This document shows positions 9,059-17,682 of a stretch of DNA of 64,000 nucleotides, piece after piece; positions within the stretch are counted from its first letter, which is position 1, and each line of letters opens with the position of its first letter. The notes under the pieces are model-generated. The model saw only the letters and a list, made by a program, of their open reading frames with translations. It was not told the DNA's origin and made no database searches. This DNA is from Methylococcus capsulatus (GTDB lineage Bacteria > Pseudomonadota > Gammaproteobacteria > Methylococcales > Methylococcaceae), in assembly GCF_036864975.1 (NCBI RefSeq), contig NZ_CP104311.1:784001-848000 (forward strand), read 5' to 3'. A program made the translations under genes and the position numbers.

Positions 9059-9977
9059 ACCGGGCCGCATCGCCATCGTCACGGACGACCCCGGCTGGCA
9101 CGGAGCGCGGCTGCAACAGGCATTCGCCGCGCGCGGTTTCGGCTGCACCTACGTGTCGCTGAGTCGCTGCCGGCTCAATCTCGAAGATCCGGCGCTGCCG
9201 CTCCACCTGCCGGGGTTTTCCGGACGGCTGCCCGAGGGCGTGTTCGTGCGGGGCATCCCCGGAGGCTCGCTGGAACAGGTGACCTTCTATCTCGACATCC
9301 TGCATGGCCTCACCCTCCTCGGCGTCCCCGTCTACAACGATGCCCGGGCCATCGAGCGCACCGTGGACAAAGGCATGACCAGCTTTCTGCTACAGCGGGC
9401 CGGGATTCCCACGCCACCGACCTGGGTGCTCGGCGATCCCGAAGCCGCCATGGAGATCGCCCGGCGCGAACTGGCGGCCGGCCACCGCCTCGTCTCCAAG
9501 CCGCTGTTCGGCTCCCAAGGCACCGGCCTGCAACGTCATGACTGCCCGGAAGACCTGGTCAACCTGACCCCGACCAACGGCATTTATTACCTCCAGCGTT
9601 ACGTCTGCAGTGACGACGATGCCCCTCACGACTGGCGCGTCTTCGTCATCCGCGGGCGTACGGTGGCGGCCATGCGCCGCTGCGGCGTGACCTGGCTGAA
9701 CAACGTGGCGCAAGGCGCACGCTGCGAACCCGCCCGGCTCGACGACATCCTCCTGTGCCGACTGGCCGAAGATGCTGCTAGAACGCTGGACATAGCCTAT
9801 GCCGGCGTCGACATCATCCGCGACCAGCACGGACGTTACACCGTCCTGGAAGTCAACAGCGTGCCGGCATGGAAAGGCCTGCAGAGCGTCAGCGAGGTCG
9901 TCATCGCCGAACTGCTGGCGGACGATTTCCTCGCCCGCTGCCAACGCCTCGAATCCGCGCGCTGCACCGCCACATGA
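9051..9977 (+). CDS. RimK-like ATP-grasp glutamate ligase (MptN-type/orf17-like)
   Basis: The 308-residue product belongs to the RimK/MptN branch of ATP-grasp ligases. It shows [30 protein letters not shown] (ATP-binding lid), DWRVFVIRG and the metal-site [16 protein letters not shown] place the start at GTG 9051, which overlaps the mch stop, with GGAG at 9037-9040. An in-frame ATG at 9009 would overlap mch by 50 bp. Archaeal MptN adds glutamate to H4MPT. Because methylotroph methylofuran carries a polyglutamate tail, a role there is an attractive inference. Confidence 0.8.
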   Translation: MAEPGRIAIVTDDPGWHGARLQQAFAARGFGCTYVSLSRCRLNLEDPALPLHLPGFSGRLPEGVFVRGIPGGSLEQVTFYLDILHGLTLLGVPVYNDARAIERTVDKGMTSFLLQRAGIPTPPTWVLGDPEAAMEIARRELAAGHRLVSKPLFGSQGTGLQRHDCPEDLVNLTPTNGIYYLQRYVCSDDDAPHDWRVFVIRGRTVAAMRRCGVTWLNNVAQGARCEPARLDDILLCRLAEDAARTLDIAYAGVDIIRDQHGRYTVLEVNSVPAWKGLQSVSEVVIAELLADDFLARCQRLESARCTAT

Positions 9978-10840
9978 GCGTGTCCGCCGCAGCACTCGAA
10001 GCCGCCTACCGCTGGGCCTGCGAAACCGAACTGCAAGCATTCAAGCCCGGCAACGTCAGCGTGCACTCCGAAGGCCACGACATGACCGTGGCGCATTTCC
10101 GGCAGAGCGCTTCGGCCAGCGCGCCGGAGCTGTGCCGGCCAGAACTTTGCCTGGGCGAACGCATTTACCGGGCGGTCGCGGCCACCCGCCACGCCGTGGC
10201 GTGCAACACCAACCTGGGTATCGTCCTGCTAGCCGCACCGCTGATCGCAGCGGCTCAAAGGCGGCGGATCGGAGAAACACTGAAGCAGAGCCTGAGCCGA
10301 ATCCTGCATGCCAGTACCGTCGAAGACGCCGAATGGGTCTACCGGGCCATCTGCCTGGCCCAACCCGGCGGCCTGGGCGAAGCTCCCGAGCATGACGTGC
10401 GCACCCCGCCGGGCATCCCGCTGCGCGACGCGATGCGGCTTGCCGCCGAGCGGGACAGCATTGCCCGTCAATACACCTGTGACTATACGGATGTTTTTGA
10501 TTTCATGATTCCACGTTATCATAGTGCGCTTTCCCGATGGGACAATGAAGGCTGGGCGGCGGTGGCTGCGTTTTCCGGCATGCTTGCGCGCATACCGGAT
10601 AGCCACATCGAACGCAAATTCGGGCCCCGCTACTCCCCGTGGGTATCGGCGAAGATGGTGCTCATCGAGAAAACGCTGTCCTATACCGTGCGACCTGAAT
10701 CGGTTTTGGGGCTTCTACGGGACGTGGATGCCGAATTCAAGACGCGCGGAATTAACCCTGGAACGACTGCCGACCTGACGGTCGCCGGTCTGCTTGCCGT
10801 GCGCCTGGAGGCGATTTATACCGGGACAGGCCGGGGTTAA
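9974..10840 (+). CDS. CitG-like protein (triphosphoribosyl-dephospho-CoA synthase family)
   Basis: This 288-residue helical protein resembles the CitG/MdcB family, with [29 protein letters not shown] near the N-terminus and [14 protein letters not shown] (about residues 77-90). It starts in an ATGA overlap with the preceding ligase gene (9974-9977). CitG enzymes transfer a ribosyl unit from ATP in making the citrate lyase prosthetic group, but no citrate or malonate lyase gene is here. Its place in the mch run and its known recurrence in methylotroph C1 islands suggest a role in pterin or furan cofactor assembly. The reaction is unknown. Confidence 0.75.
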   Translation: MSVSAAALEAAYRWACETELQAFKPGNVSVHSEGHDMTVAHFRQSASASAPELCRPELCLGERIYRAVAATRHAVACNTNLGIVLLAAPLIAAAQRRRIGETLKQSLSRILHASTVEDAEWVYRAICLAQPGGLGEAPEHDVRTPPGIPLRDAMRLAAERDSIARQYTCDYTDVFDFMIPRYHSALSRWDNEGWAAVAAFSGMLARIPDSHIERKFGPRYSPWVSAKMVLIEKTLSYTVRPESVLGLLRDVDAEFKTRGINPGTTADLTVAGLLAVRLEAIYTGTGRG

Positions 10841-10968
10841 ACCTTCGGACACGTGGGACCGATGCGGGCACTCCGCTAGAAACTTCGGTCTCAAAAACCT
10901 TTCCCGGGGGAATAACCATGTCCTTATTAAAAAAGTTTTTTTCGTTTTTTTCACAAGAGGAAATTCAG

Positions 10969-11481
10969 ATGGGTAAAGTAAACAAGTTGTTGGTCGGCGA
11001 AGCACTGTGCGGCGGCGGCAACGAAATCGCTCACATCGACCTGATCATGGGCCCCCGTGGCAGCGCAGCGGAGACGGCTTTCGCCAATACTCTGACCAAC
11101 AACAAAGACGGCTTCACCTCCCTGCTGGCTGTGGTTGCCCCCAACCTGCTGTGCAAGCCGAACACCGTGATGTTCAACAAGGTCACCATCAAGAACGGCA
11201 AGCAGGCCACCCAGATGTTCGGCCCCGCCCAGCGCGGCGTCGCCATGGCCGTTGCCGACTGCGTGGAAGACGGCACCATTCCGGCGGACGAAGCCGACGA
11301 CCTGTTCATCTGCGTGGGCGTATTCATCCACTGGCTGGCCGAAGACGACGCGAAGATCCAGGATTACAATTACGAAGCAACCAAGCTGGCCATCAAGCGC
11401 GCCATTGCCGGCGAGCCCAAGGCTGCCGACGTGGTCGCCCGCAAGGGCAGCGAAGCTCATCCGTTCGCGGCTCACAACTGA
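10969..11481 (+). CDS. fae: Formaldehyde-activating enzyme
   Basis: Fae catalyses condensation of formaldehyde with dephospho-H4MPT to methylene-H4MPT, the entry to the pathway served by mch and fhc. The 170-residue protein is highly typical: [63 protein letters not shown]. His22 in NEIAHIDLI is the family's catalytic His. The start at 10969 has AGAGGAA 6 nt upstream. An in-frame ATG at 10918 would add 17 Lys/Phe-rich residues encoded over long A and T tracts and has its own GGGGGAA site. A terminator follows at 11533. Confidence 0.97.
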   Translation: MGKVNKLLVGEALCGGGNEIAHIDLIMGPRGSAAETAFANTLTNNKDGFTSLLAVVAPNLLCKPNTVMFNKVTIKNGKQATQMFGPAQRGVAMAVADCVEDGTIPADEADDLFICVGVFIHWLAEDDAKIQDYNYEATKLAIKRAIAGEPKAADVVARKGSEAHPFAAHN

Positions 11482-11532
11482 TTGCGCGCTGCCGGGAACG
11501 CCGCCTCAGCGGCGCTCACCGCAACGGTGAAG

Positions 11533-11567
11533 GGAAAAGCGCTGTTTCGAGCGCTTTTTCCTTTTTC
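11533..11567. terminator. Rho-independent terminator between fae and the convergent HisA-like gene
   Basis: GGAAAAGCGCT (11533-11543) pairs with AGCGCTTTTTCC (11550-11561), followed by TTTTT on the plus strand. The A tract on its other side lets it also serve the convergent gene ending at 11566. Confidence 0.85.
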
Positions 11568-12249
11568 AGGACCTTACGCTGCCGAGCCGACTCAATTCGA
11601 GCGATCCGGAATGCAAGGCACTGGCCACCAGGACGGCATGAACACCCCGGCTCTCCAGGGACTCCAGGTCTGCGCCGTTGCGCACGCCTCCCGCTGCTAT
11701 CAGCACTCTGTCCGGCGCCAGTCGATGGACACGGTCGAGGAGAACCAGATCGGGACCGTCGAAACTGCCGACCCGGTTCAGGGTCATGACGATCACTCTC
11801 TCCGGCCAATATTGCGGCTGCGCCAGGATTTCGGAGCAACCTTTCATCCTCCCGTCGAAGAAGTCCAGCGACAATATCCAATCGCGTGTCGCCATTCGCT
11901 GCAGCCGTGCCACCGCCGGGATCGATTCACTGCCGATGACCGGGACTACGCCGGCCGGTGCCGCCTCACCCGCGTCGGGCAGCCCCTGATCCAGCCAAAA
12001 GACGATATCCGGAAACCTGGTCCGCAGCGCCGCGACGAGTCCGTTCTGGTAACCCAAACCCATGAGCGCATCCAGATCGGCGACATAAAAGGTATCGAAT
12101 GGGTGCAGATTCCGGAAGGCTTCAACCGCCGCGAAGGGATCGGCATCGGGGCAGAGGGGACTGCTGAGCGGGCGGTAATTCTCGCGCCGCCCTTTGACGG
12201 CATGAACGACGAGCCCCCCCATGAGATCGAGTACGGGAATGATCTTCAC
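11566..12249 (-). CDS. HisA/HisF-like TIM-barrel protein of the C1 cofactor cluster
   Basis: The 227-residue product begins MKIIPVLDLMGGLVVHAVKG, like HisA (phosphoribosyl isomerase). It keeps YVADLDALMG, VIGSES and a C-terminal phosphate-binding AAGGVRNGADL, but it is too diverged to be the histidine enzyme. Such HisA-related proteins (COG1411 type) occur in methanogens and methylotroph C1 islands. A sugar-phosphate or pterin intermediate is a plausible substrate, unproven. It is convergent with fae and divergent from the ATP-grasp gene at 12292, separated by only 42 bp. Confidence 0.75.
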   Translation of the reverse strand: MKIIPVLDLMGGLVVHAVKGRRENYRPLSSPLCPDADPFAAVEAFRNLHPFDTFYVADLDALMGLGYQNGLVAALRTRFPDIVFWLDQGLPDAGEAAPAGVVPVIGSESIPAVARLQRMATRDWILSLDFFDGRMKGCSEILAQPQYWPERVIVMTLNRVGSFDGPDLVLLDRVHRLAPDRVLIAAGGVRNGADLESLESRGVHAVLVASALHSGSLELSRLGSVRS

Positions 12250-12291
12250 TGATTCAATGGCCTTGTCCGCATTTCCCTAGAAATCGGGCGG

Positions 12292-13284
12292 ATGGACATA
12301 CTGGTTTTCGAATTCATCACTGGCGGCGGCCTGCGGCACGAATCTCTACCTCCGGAGCTGGCCGCCGAAGGCGAACTCATGCTGCGCGCCCTGCTCGAGG
12401 ACCTGCTCGAAGTACCGGGGATACGGCCGCTCATTCTCCGGGATGACCGCCTCGATTGGGAACACCTGCCGTGCGGCGTCATGATCACACCCGTCGCGGC
12501 CGCTGACGATTTCGACCGGATCTGGCGGGACGCCATTGCGCGCTGCGACGCCGTCTGGCCCATCGCTCCGGAAACCGGTGGCGTGCTCGAACGGCTGTGC
12601 CGGCAAGTGGAACGCACGGCCACGGCGTTGCTGACCAGTCCTGCGAGCGCCGTCACGGTCGCCGCAAGCAAAATCGCCACGGCCCAGGCTCTGGAACGCC
12701 ACCGTCTGCCGGTCGTACCGACCCAGCCCTGTGAGGCACGACTGGACGCCGCCCCGGCCCCTGTGGTCATCAAACCCGATGGTGGCGCCGGCTGCGAAGG
12801 AGCCCGGGTGGTCCGGGCCGGCTGCGAACTCACCCCGGGAGCGGGACGCTGGGTCATCCAGCCCCTGCTCGAAGGCGATTCTTTGAGTCTCAGCGCACTG
12901 TTTTCCCATGGCCGCGCCCGATTGCTGAGCTGCAACCGCCAGCACGTGGAACAAGCCGGGGATGGCTTCGCCCTTCGCGGCTGTACCGTCAATGCCCTGG
13001 CCGATCCGGACGGCTTCTGGCAGGCGCTCGCCGGCGACGTGGCAAAGGCACTGCCGGAACTCTGGGGCTACGCGGGGATAGACTTGATCCGAACGGCCAA
13101 AGGCCCCGTCATCCTCGAAGTCAACCCACGGCTGACGACGTCTTACGCTGGCCTGAAAGCCGCCACCGGAGAAAATCCAGCCGGCCTGACGCTCGACCTT
13201 TACCGGACCGGCCGCCTGCCTGCGCCCCGGACTCAATGGGGAACGCCGGTCACTTTGAATCTGGAGCATCCCGATGCGCATTGA
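12292..13284 (+). CDS. ATP-grasp protein, probable tyramine-glutamate ligase (MfnD-like)
   Basis: The 330-residue protein begins MDILVFEFITGGGLRHESLP, characteristic of the COG1821 ATP-grasp group. It has VVIKPDGGAGCEGARVV (about 160-176) for ATP and VILEVNPRLTTSYAGLK (about 280-296) for metal binding. In methanogens this group includes MfnD, which joins tyramine and glutamate in methanofuran synthesis. The same role for methylofuran is an inference strengthened by the MfnF-like and MfnE-like genes downstream. It overlaps the next gene by 11 bp. The ribosome site is weak. Confidence 0.75.
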   Translation: MDILVFEFITGGGLRHESLPPELAAEGELMLRALLEDLLEVPGIRPLILRDDRLDWEHLPCGVMITPVAAADDFDRIWRDAIARCDAVWPIAPETGGVLERLCRQVERTATALLTSPASAVTVAASKIATAQALERHRLPVVPTQPCEARLDAAPAPVVIKPDGGAGCEGARVVRAGCELTPGAGRWVIQPLLEGDSLSLSALFSHGRARLLSCNRQHVEQAGDGFALRGCTVNALADPDGFWQALAGDVAKALPELWGYAGIDLIRTAKGPVILEVNPRLTTSYAGLKAATGENPAGLTLDLYRTGRLPAPRTQWGTPVTLNLEHPDAH

Positions 13285-14335
13285 ACTGATCGGCTGGGAC
13301 ATTGGCGGAGCCCACCTCAAAGCCGTCGCCCTCACGGACGCTGGAACCATTGCCGACGTCCGGCAATACCCCTGCCCGCTCTGGCTGGGCTTGGATAGAC
13401 TGGAAAGCGCACTTTCCGAAGCGGTCAGGGATCTCGGCATCGGCTCATCCTGCCGCCACGCCATCACGATGACCGGCGAACTGGCCGACCATTTCGAAGA
13501 CCGCATGACCGGCGTGCAGACCCTGGTTGCGACGATGCTCCGGCGTTTCGGCGCCGAAGGAATGCTGGTCTTCGCCGGGCGCACTGGCTTCCTCCGCGGC
13601 GACGCCGTAGAGCCTTCGCATGCGCTCGACATCGCCTCCGCCAACTGGCTGGCAAGCGCATCGCTCATCGCTCATCACCTGCGGCAGCCCGCGTTGCTCG
13701 TCGACATCGGCAGCACGACGACCGACCTGGTCGCCCTGAGCGACGGCGAGGTCCGCGCGCGAGGCTATACCGATTATGACAGATTGCGATACGATGAACT
13801 CATCTATACCGGCGTCGGGCGCACCTCCGCCATGGCGCTGGCCAACGAGCTTCCCTTCGAAGGAGAATGGGTCAACCTCATGGCGGAACACTTCGCGACC
13901 ACCGCCGACGTTTATCGCCTCACCGGCGAACTCGCAGAACACACCGACCAGCTGCCTGCGGCGGACGGCGGCGAAAAAAGCATCGCTGGCAGCGAACGGC
14001 GCTTGGCGCGGCTCGTTGGACGAGACCGCGAAGACGGCACCGCCGAGCAGTGGCGGCAGCTGGCCCTCTGCTTGAGAGAGCGCCAGCTTTCACGCATCAC
14101 CCGGGCGATCGAGCGCCAGTTCTCCCGAAACCTGCTGCCGGCGGCAAGCCCCCTGGTGGGAGCCGGCGCTGGGCGGTTCCTGGCCCGCGTCCTCGCTGCC
14201 CGCTCGGGCCGTCCTTATGTGGATGCGCTCGAACTCCTTCCCCGGCCGGCCACCGCCACGGCGCTCCCGGTTTCCGACTGTCTGCCGGCGGCGGCCGTGG
14301 CCTGCCTGGCGCGCCCGTTTCTCGAAAAGGCATGA
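13274..14335 (+). CDS. H4MPT-linked C1 pathway protein, MfnF-like (hydantoinase A fold)
   Basis: This 353-residue protein has an actin/hydantoinase-type nucleotide fold: GWDIGGAHLKAVAL at the N-terminus, MTGELADHFEDR (about 57-68) and VDIGSTTTDLVAL near residue 144. It belongs to the family annotated as putative H4MPT-linked C1 transfer pathway protein. An archaeal relative, MfnF, joins the aminomethylfuran unit to gamma-glutamyltyramine in methanofuran synthesis. That is the best guess here. It starts inside the preceding gene (11-bp overlap) and ends in an ATGA overlap with pabB. Confidence 0.8.
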   Translation: MRIELIGWDIGGAHLKAVALTDAGTIADVRQYPCPLWLGLDRLESALSEAVRDLGIGSSCRHAITMTGELADHFEDRMTGVQTLVATMLRRFGAEGMLVFAGRTGFLRGDAVEPSHALDIASANWLASASLIAHHLRQPALLVDIGSTTTDLVALSDGEVRARGYTDYDRLRYDELIYTGVGRTSAMALANELPFEGEWVNLMAEHFATTADVYRLTGELAEHTDQLPAADGGEKSIAGSERRLARLVGRDREDGTAEQWRQLALCLRERQLSRITRAIERQFSRNLLPAASPLVGAGAGRFLARVLAARSGRPYVDALELLPRPATATALPVSDCLPAAAVACLARPFLEKA

Positions 14336-15738
14336 CCCCCCGAATCACCGAGCTCCCCTATTTCCAAGACAGCGCCGCCCTGTTCGGACCATGGGCGGAT
14401 CGGCGTTGGGCGGTATTCCTCGACAGCGGCTTTCCGCACTGCAGGCATGGCCGCTACGACATCATCGCCGCCGATCCGCTCGCGACGCTGGTGACTCGTG
14501 GCCACATCAGCGAGATCCGCCGGCAAGGAGGCGAGGTCGCCCTGTCGCCGGAAGATCCGTTTGCCCTCCTGCGGCGGGAACTGGGCACCCGCACCGATCC
14601 TTTCGGCGAACTGCCGTTCGCCGGGGGCGCCCTAGGCTATTTCGGCTACGACCTGGGCCGGCGCCTGGAGAACCTGCCGGAGCATACGACGGACGCCGAG
14701 AACATCGCGGACATGGCCATCGGCATCTATGACTGGGCGGTCGTCGTGGATCACCTGCAAGGCCGCAGCTGGCTGGTGAGCCAGGGCCGCTCGCCCGCCA
14801 CCGCTGCCCGCTGGCCGCATCTGCTGCGGTCGTTCAGCCAGATACAGACGCTGGGCTGGCAACGCACCGGCTTCGATGTGCTGGCACCGGTTCGGGCGAA
14901 CATGAACCGGCGGGAATACGTCGCCGCCTTCGAGCGCATCCAGCATTACATCCGCGAAGGCGACTGTTATCAGGTGAACCTGGCGCAGCGCTTCGTCGCG
15001 CCCTGCCGCGGCAGCGCCTGGACACTGTACCAAACCCTGCGTCAAACCAACCCCGCGCCTTTCAGTGCGTTCCTCAACATTCCCCAGGCACGCATACTCA
15101 GTTCGTCGCCGGAGCGCTTCCTGCGTGTGCTCGACGGCAGGGTGGAAACCAAGCCCATCAAGGGCACCCGGCCACGCTCCGGCGATCCGCTGGAGGATCG
15201 CCGCCTTGAGGAATCCTTGCGGCACAGTGAAAAGGACCAGGCGGAGAATCTGATGATCGTGGATCTGCTTCGCAATGACCTCGGCAAACACTGCCAGCCC
15301 GGCTCGGTACGGGTACCCAAACTGTTCGACGTCGAGAGCTACACCACCGTCCACCATCTGGTGAGCACCATCACCGGCACGCTGGCGTCCGGCCATGATG
15401 CGGTCGGCCTGCTGCGTGACAGTTTTCCAGGCGGCTCGATCACGGGGGCTCCAAAAATCCGCGCCATGGAAATCATTGAGGAACTCGAACCCCACCGGCG
15501 CGGCGTCTATTGCGGCGCCATCGGCTATCTCGGCTTCGACGGCAACATGGATACCAACATCGCCATCCGTACCCTGGTGCAATCGGACGGTACCATCAGG
15601 TTCTGGGCCGGTGGCGGCATCGTGGCGGACTCCTCAGCCGCCGCGGAATACCAGGAATGTTTCGACAAAGCCGCCGCACTGCTGAACCTGCTGGAGCGTT
15701 TCCGCATCGCCCGCACCGGCGACCATGTGGGTCGTTAA
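14332..15738 (+). CDS. pabB: Aminodeoxychorismate synthase component I
   Basis: PabB (468 residues) converts chorismate plus ammonia to aminodeoxychorismate on the way to p-aminobenzoate. The chorismate-binding domain is clear: ILSSSPERFLRV, KPIKGTRPR, DLLRNDLGKH, PGGSITGAPKIRAMEIIEEL and GAIGYLGFDGNMDTNIAIRT. The N-terminal half matches the PabB/TrpE beta-sandwich. It starts at ATGA 14332-14335 and overlaps the following kinase-like gene by 14 bp. p-Aminobenzoate feeds both folate and, through beta-RFAP synthase at 5890, methanopterin, which explains its place in this island. Confidence 0.92.
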   Translation: MTPRITELPYFQDSAALFGPWADRRWAVFLDSGFPHCRHGRYDIIAADPLATLVTRGHISEIRRQGGEVALSPEDPFALLRRELGTRTDPFGELPFAGGALGYFGYDLGRRLENLPEHTTDAENIADMAIGIYDWAVVVDHLQGRSWLVSQGRSPATAARWPHLLRSFSQIQTLGWQRTGFDVLAPVRANMNRREYVAAFERIQHYIREGDCYQVNLAQRFVAPCRGSAWTLYQTLRQTNPAPFSAFLNIPQARILSSSPERFLRVLDGRVETKPIKGTRPRSGDPLEDRRLEESLRHSEKDQAENLMIVDLLRNDLGKHCQPGSVRVPKLFDVESYTTVHHLVSTITGTLASGHDAVGLLRDSFPGGSITGAPKIRAMEIIEELEPHRRGVYCGAIGYLGFDGNMDTNIAIRTLVQSDGTIRFWAGGGIVADSSAAAEYQECFDKAAALLNLLERFRIARTGDHVGR

Positions 15739-16318
15739 GCTCGGCGGCAGCCTGGGTCGTTCTCCGACGCTGACCCCCTGGCTGCGAACCCTGAAAAATT
15801 CCAGGGTAGTGATCGTCCCCGGCGGCGGGGAATTCGCCGACACGGTACGCCGGGCCCAGGGTCACCTGGGTTTCGGCGATGAGGCCGCCCACGCCATGGC
15901 CATTCTGGCGATGGCTCAGTACGGCCTGATGCTGAAAGGACTGGAGCCGGCCCTGGAAACCGCTTGGGATCCGCCAGCGCTGCGAACGGTGCTCGAGGAA
16001 GGGAAATCCGCGATATGGCTCCCCCACCCCGACGGCATCGCCGTGAAGCCGGGCTGGGAAATAACCTCGGACAGCCTGGCCGTGTGGCTCGCCGGAAGAA
16101 TTGGCGCCAGCGACCTCGTGCTGATCAAATCGGCGCCGCTTCCGCCCGTCGAAGCAAGCATCGGCACCGCCCAGAGTTCAGGGCTGGTCGACGAATCCTT
16201 CGGATACTTTTTGCGGACCGCGAAGGCCCGTGCCTGGCTCTGCCATCGCGACCGCCACGAAGAGTTCGCGGCCGCACTCCGGACACCGGCAAACCTGTTT
16301 ACGCGGATCGCCGCGTAG
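15725..16318 (+). CDS. Amino-acid-kinase-fold protein, MfnE-like
   Basis: The 197-residue protein begins MWVVKLGGSLGRSP and continues VVIVPGGGEFADTVRRAQ and LVLIKSAPLP, the phosphate- and nucleotide-binding strands of the aspartokinase/UMP-kinase superfamily, in a short form (COG2054 type). The archaeal relative MfnE phosphorylates the aminomethylfuran phosphate in methanofuran synthesis. The same role here is inferred from similarity and from the MfnD/MfnF-like neighbours. The gene overlaps pabB by 14 bp and converges with the sterol operon (14-bp gap). Confidence 0.75.
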   Translation: MWVVKLGGSLGRSPTLTPWLRTLKNSRVVIVPGGGEFADTVRRAQGHLGFGDEAAHAMAILAMAQYGLMLKGLEPALETAWDPPALRTVLEEGKSAIWLPHPDGIAVKPGWEITSDSLAVWLAGRIGASDLVLIKSAPLPPVEASIGTAQSSGLVDESFGYFLRTAKARAWLCHRDRHEEFAAALRTPANLFTRIAA

Positions 16319-16332
16319 GCCCGCGCGCTGTC

Positions 16333-17682
16333 TCATTTCGCCCGCAGCGCCTGATTCAGCGCATCCTGCTGGAATTTGAGGCTCTTGGAAACCAGCTGGG
16401 CCACGCCACGGAGCCAGTCGCCCGCCATCTTGGCACTCAGCCACTGTGGCAGCAAACGAAAGGCCTGGAGTCCCACCAGGGCATACTGCGAAGCCAGCGA
16501 GAAAATACTGCTGTCGAGCGTCGACAACAGGGCCATGGATGCCTGCCGCCCCTTGGGGCTGTTGCGCCAATAGGAAAAAATGCACTGGCTGAGCAGTTCA
16601 GCTTCCGGCGTCTGCGCCAGAAATGCCTCGCGCAGCTCTTCCGCCAGCGTGCGGCGGGTGAGCTGCAAACGGCAGCACTGGACCGCATAGCGCTTGAGCG
16701 CCGCCTCGAAGTTCAGCCCCGTCGCCTGGAGCGCATCCCGCATGACGAAGGCATCCTTGACCGCAGCCGTGATGCCCGAAGCGGTCAGCGGATGGCAACA
16801 GCCCCGTGCATCGCCGATGAGAGCGACGTTCGCCTTGACGCTCGACTCCGGAACGATGCAGTAGTTCGCCGCCGCCAAGGGTTTGCCCTGAGCCAGCACG
16901 GCCTCGATGTCGCTCCGGAAGGGCTCGGGAAACAGGCGCAGATGGTCACGGATGGACTCCTTCGAGTCCGCGCCCTTGAGCACCTCGAACATCACCCTCG
17001 CTCGCCCGCCGCCGATGCCATAGGCATAGGAGACGCCCGCCGGATTCAGAAATATGTTGCCATAACCGGGATTCGGCAGATGGGCATCGTCCACCTCGAT
17101 GCCGATCATGCCGGAATAGCGCTGGGTTTCGTGGGAAATGCCGACCATTTTTCGCAACTGCGACATCGGCCCGTCGGCCCCGATGATCAGCCGGGACTCC
17201 ACCCGGACATCGGTACCTGCGTGCGTCACGGTGGCGACGTAGCGCTTGCCGTCCACCTGCGCCATCCCCGTTACCCTGGCACCGAGCCAGACGGTGACCC
17301 GATCAAAACCGTGCACCGTCCTGAGCAGATGGCTCTTTAGCAGACTGTGCTCGATCACGCGGCCACAGCGCCGGCGCCCATGGATCTCGCCATATGGCAG
17401 CAGTGTCGCCGGAGCGCCCGCGCCGTCATTGAAGGGAAAGATGGCAAAGCCGTTGACGACGCTTCCCCGCGGGGCATCATCACGGATCAATCCGAGTTCG
17501 AGCAGCCCGTCGATTCCGGGCGGGTGGATCAGCTCACCCGCCAGCCTGCGGCCGGGATCGGGATCGGGCTCGACGATCAGGACCCGCAAACCCAACCCCG
17601 ACAATGCTGCCGCGGCAGCAGAACCGGCAACGCTGCCGCCGGCGATCAGAACATCCCACTCCGACAATTCAATCGAACTCAT
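16333..17682 (-). CDS. Squalene monooxygenase (squalene epoxidase)
   Basis: This FAD-dependent enzyme would convert squalene to 2,3-oxidosqualene using O2. The 449-residue protein shows the FAD-binding WDVLIAGGSVAGSAAAAAL start, VLIVEPD, the middle GADGPMSQLRKMVG motif (DG motif) and GDARGCCHPLTASGI (GD motif). Hydrophobic segments near the C-terminus suit membrane association. It is downstream of and overlaps by 14 bp the oxidosqualene cyclase gene, which decides its role over other FAD hydroxylases. Sterol synthesis is rare in bacteria and well known in Methylococcus. Confidence 0.9.
   Translation of the reverse strand: MSSIELSEWDVLIAGGSVAGSAAAAALSGLGLRVLIVEPDPDPGRRLAGELIHPPGIDGLLELGLIRDDAPRGSVVNGFAIFPFNDGAGAPATLLPYGEIHGRRRCGRVIEHSLLKSHLLRTVHGFDRVTVWLGARVTGMAQVDGKRYVATVTHAGTDVRVESRLIIGADGPMSQLRKMVGISHETQRYSGMIGIEVDDAHLPNPGYGNIFLNPAGVSYAYGIGGGRARVMFEVLKGADSKESIRDHLRLFPEPFRSDIEAVLAQGKPLAAANYCIVPESSVKANVALIGDARGCCHPLTASGITAAVKDAFVMRDALQATGLNFEAALKRYAVQCCRLQLTRRTLAEELREAFLAQTPEAELLSQCIFSYWRNSPKGRQASMALLSTLDSSIFSLASQYALVGLQAFRLLPQWLSAKMAGDWLRGVAQLVSKSLKFQQDALNQALRAK

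Noticed and set aside
13867-14331. In-frame 5' extension of pabB through the MfnF-like gene
   Set aside because: The extension is low-complexity Arg/Pro-rich shadow sequence, and the ATGA overlap at 14332 is the natural start.
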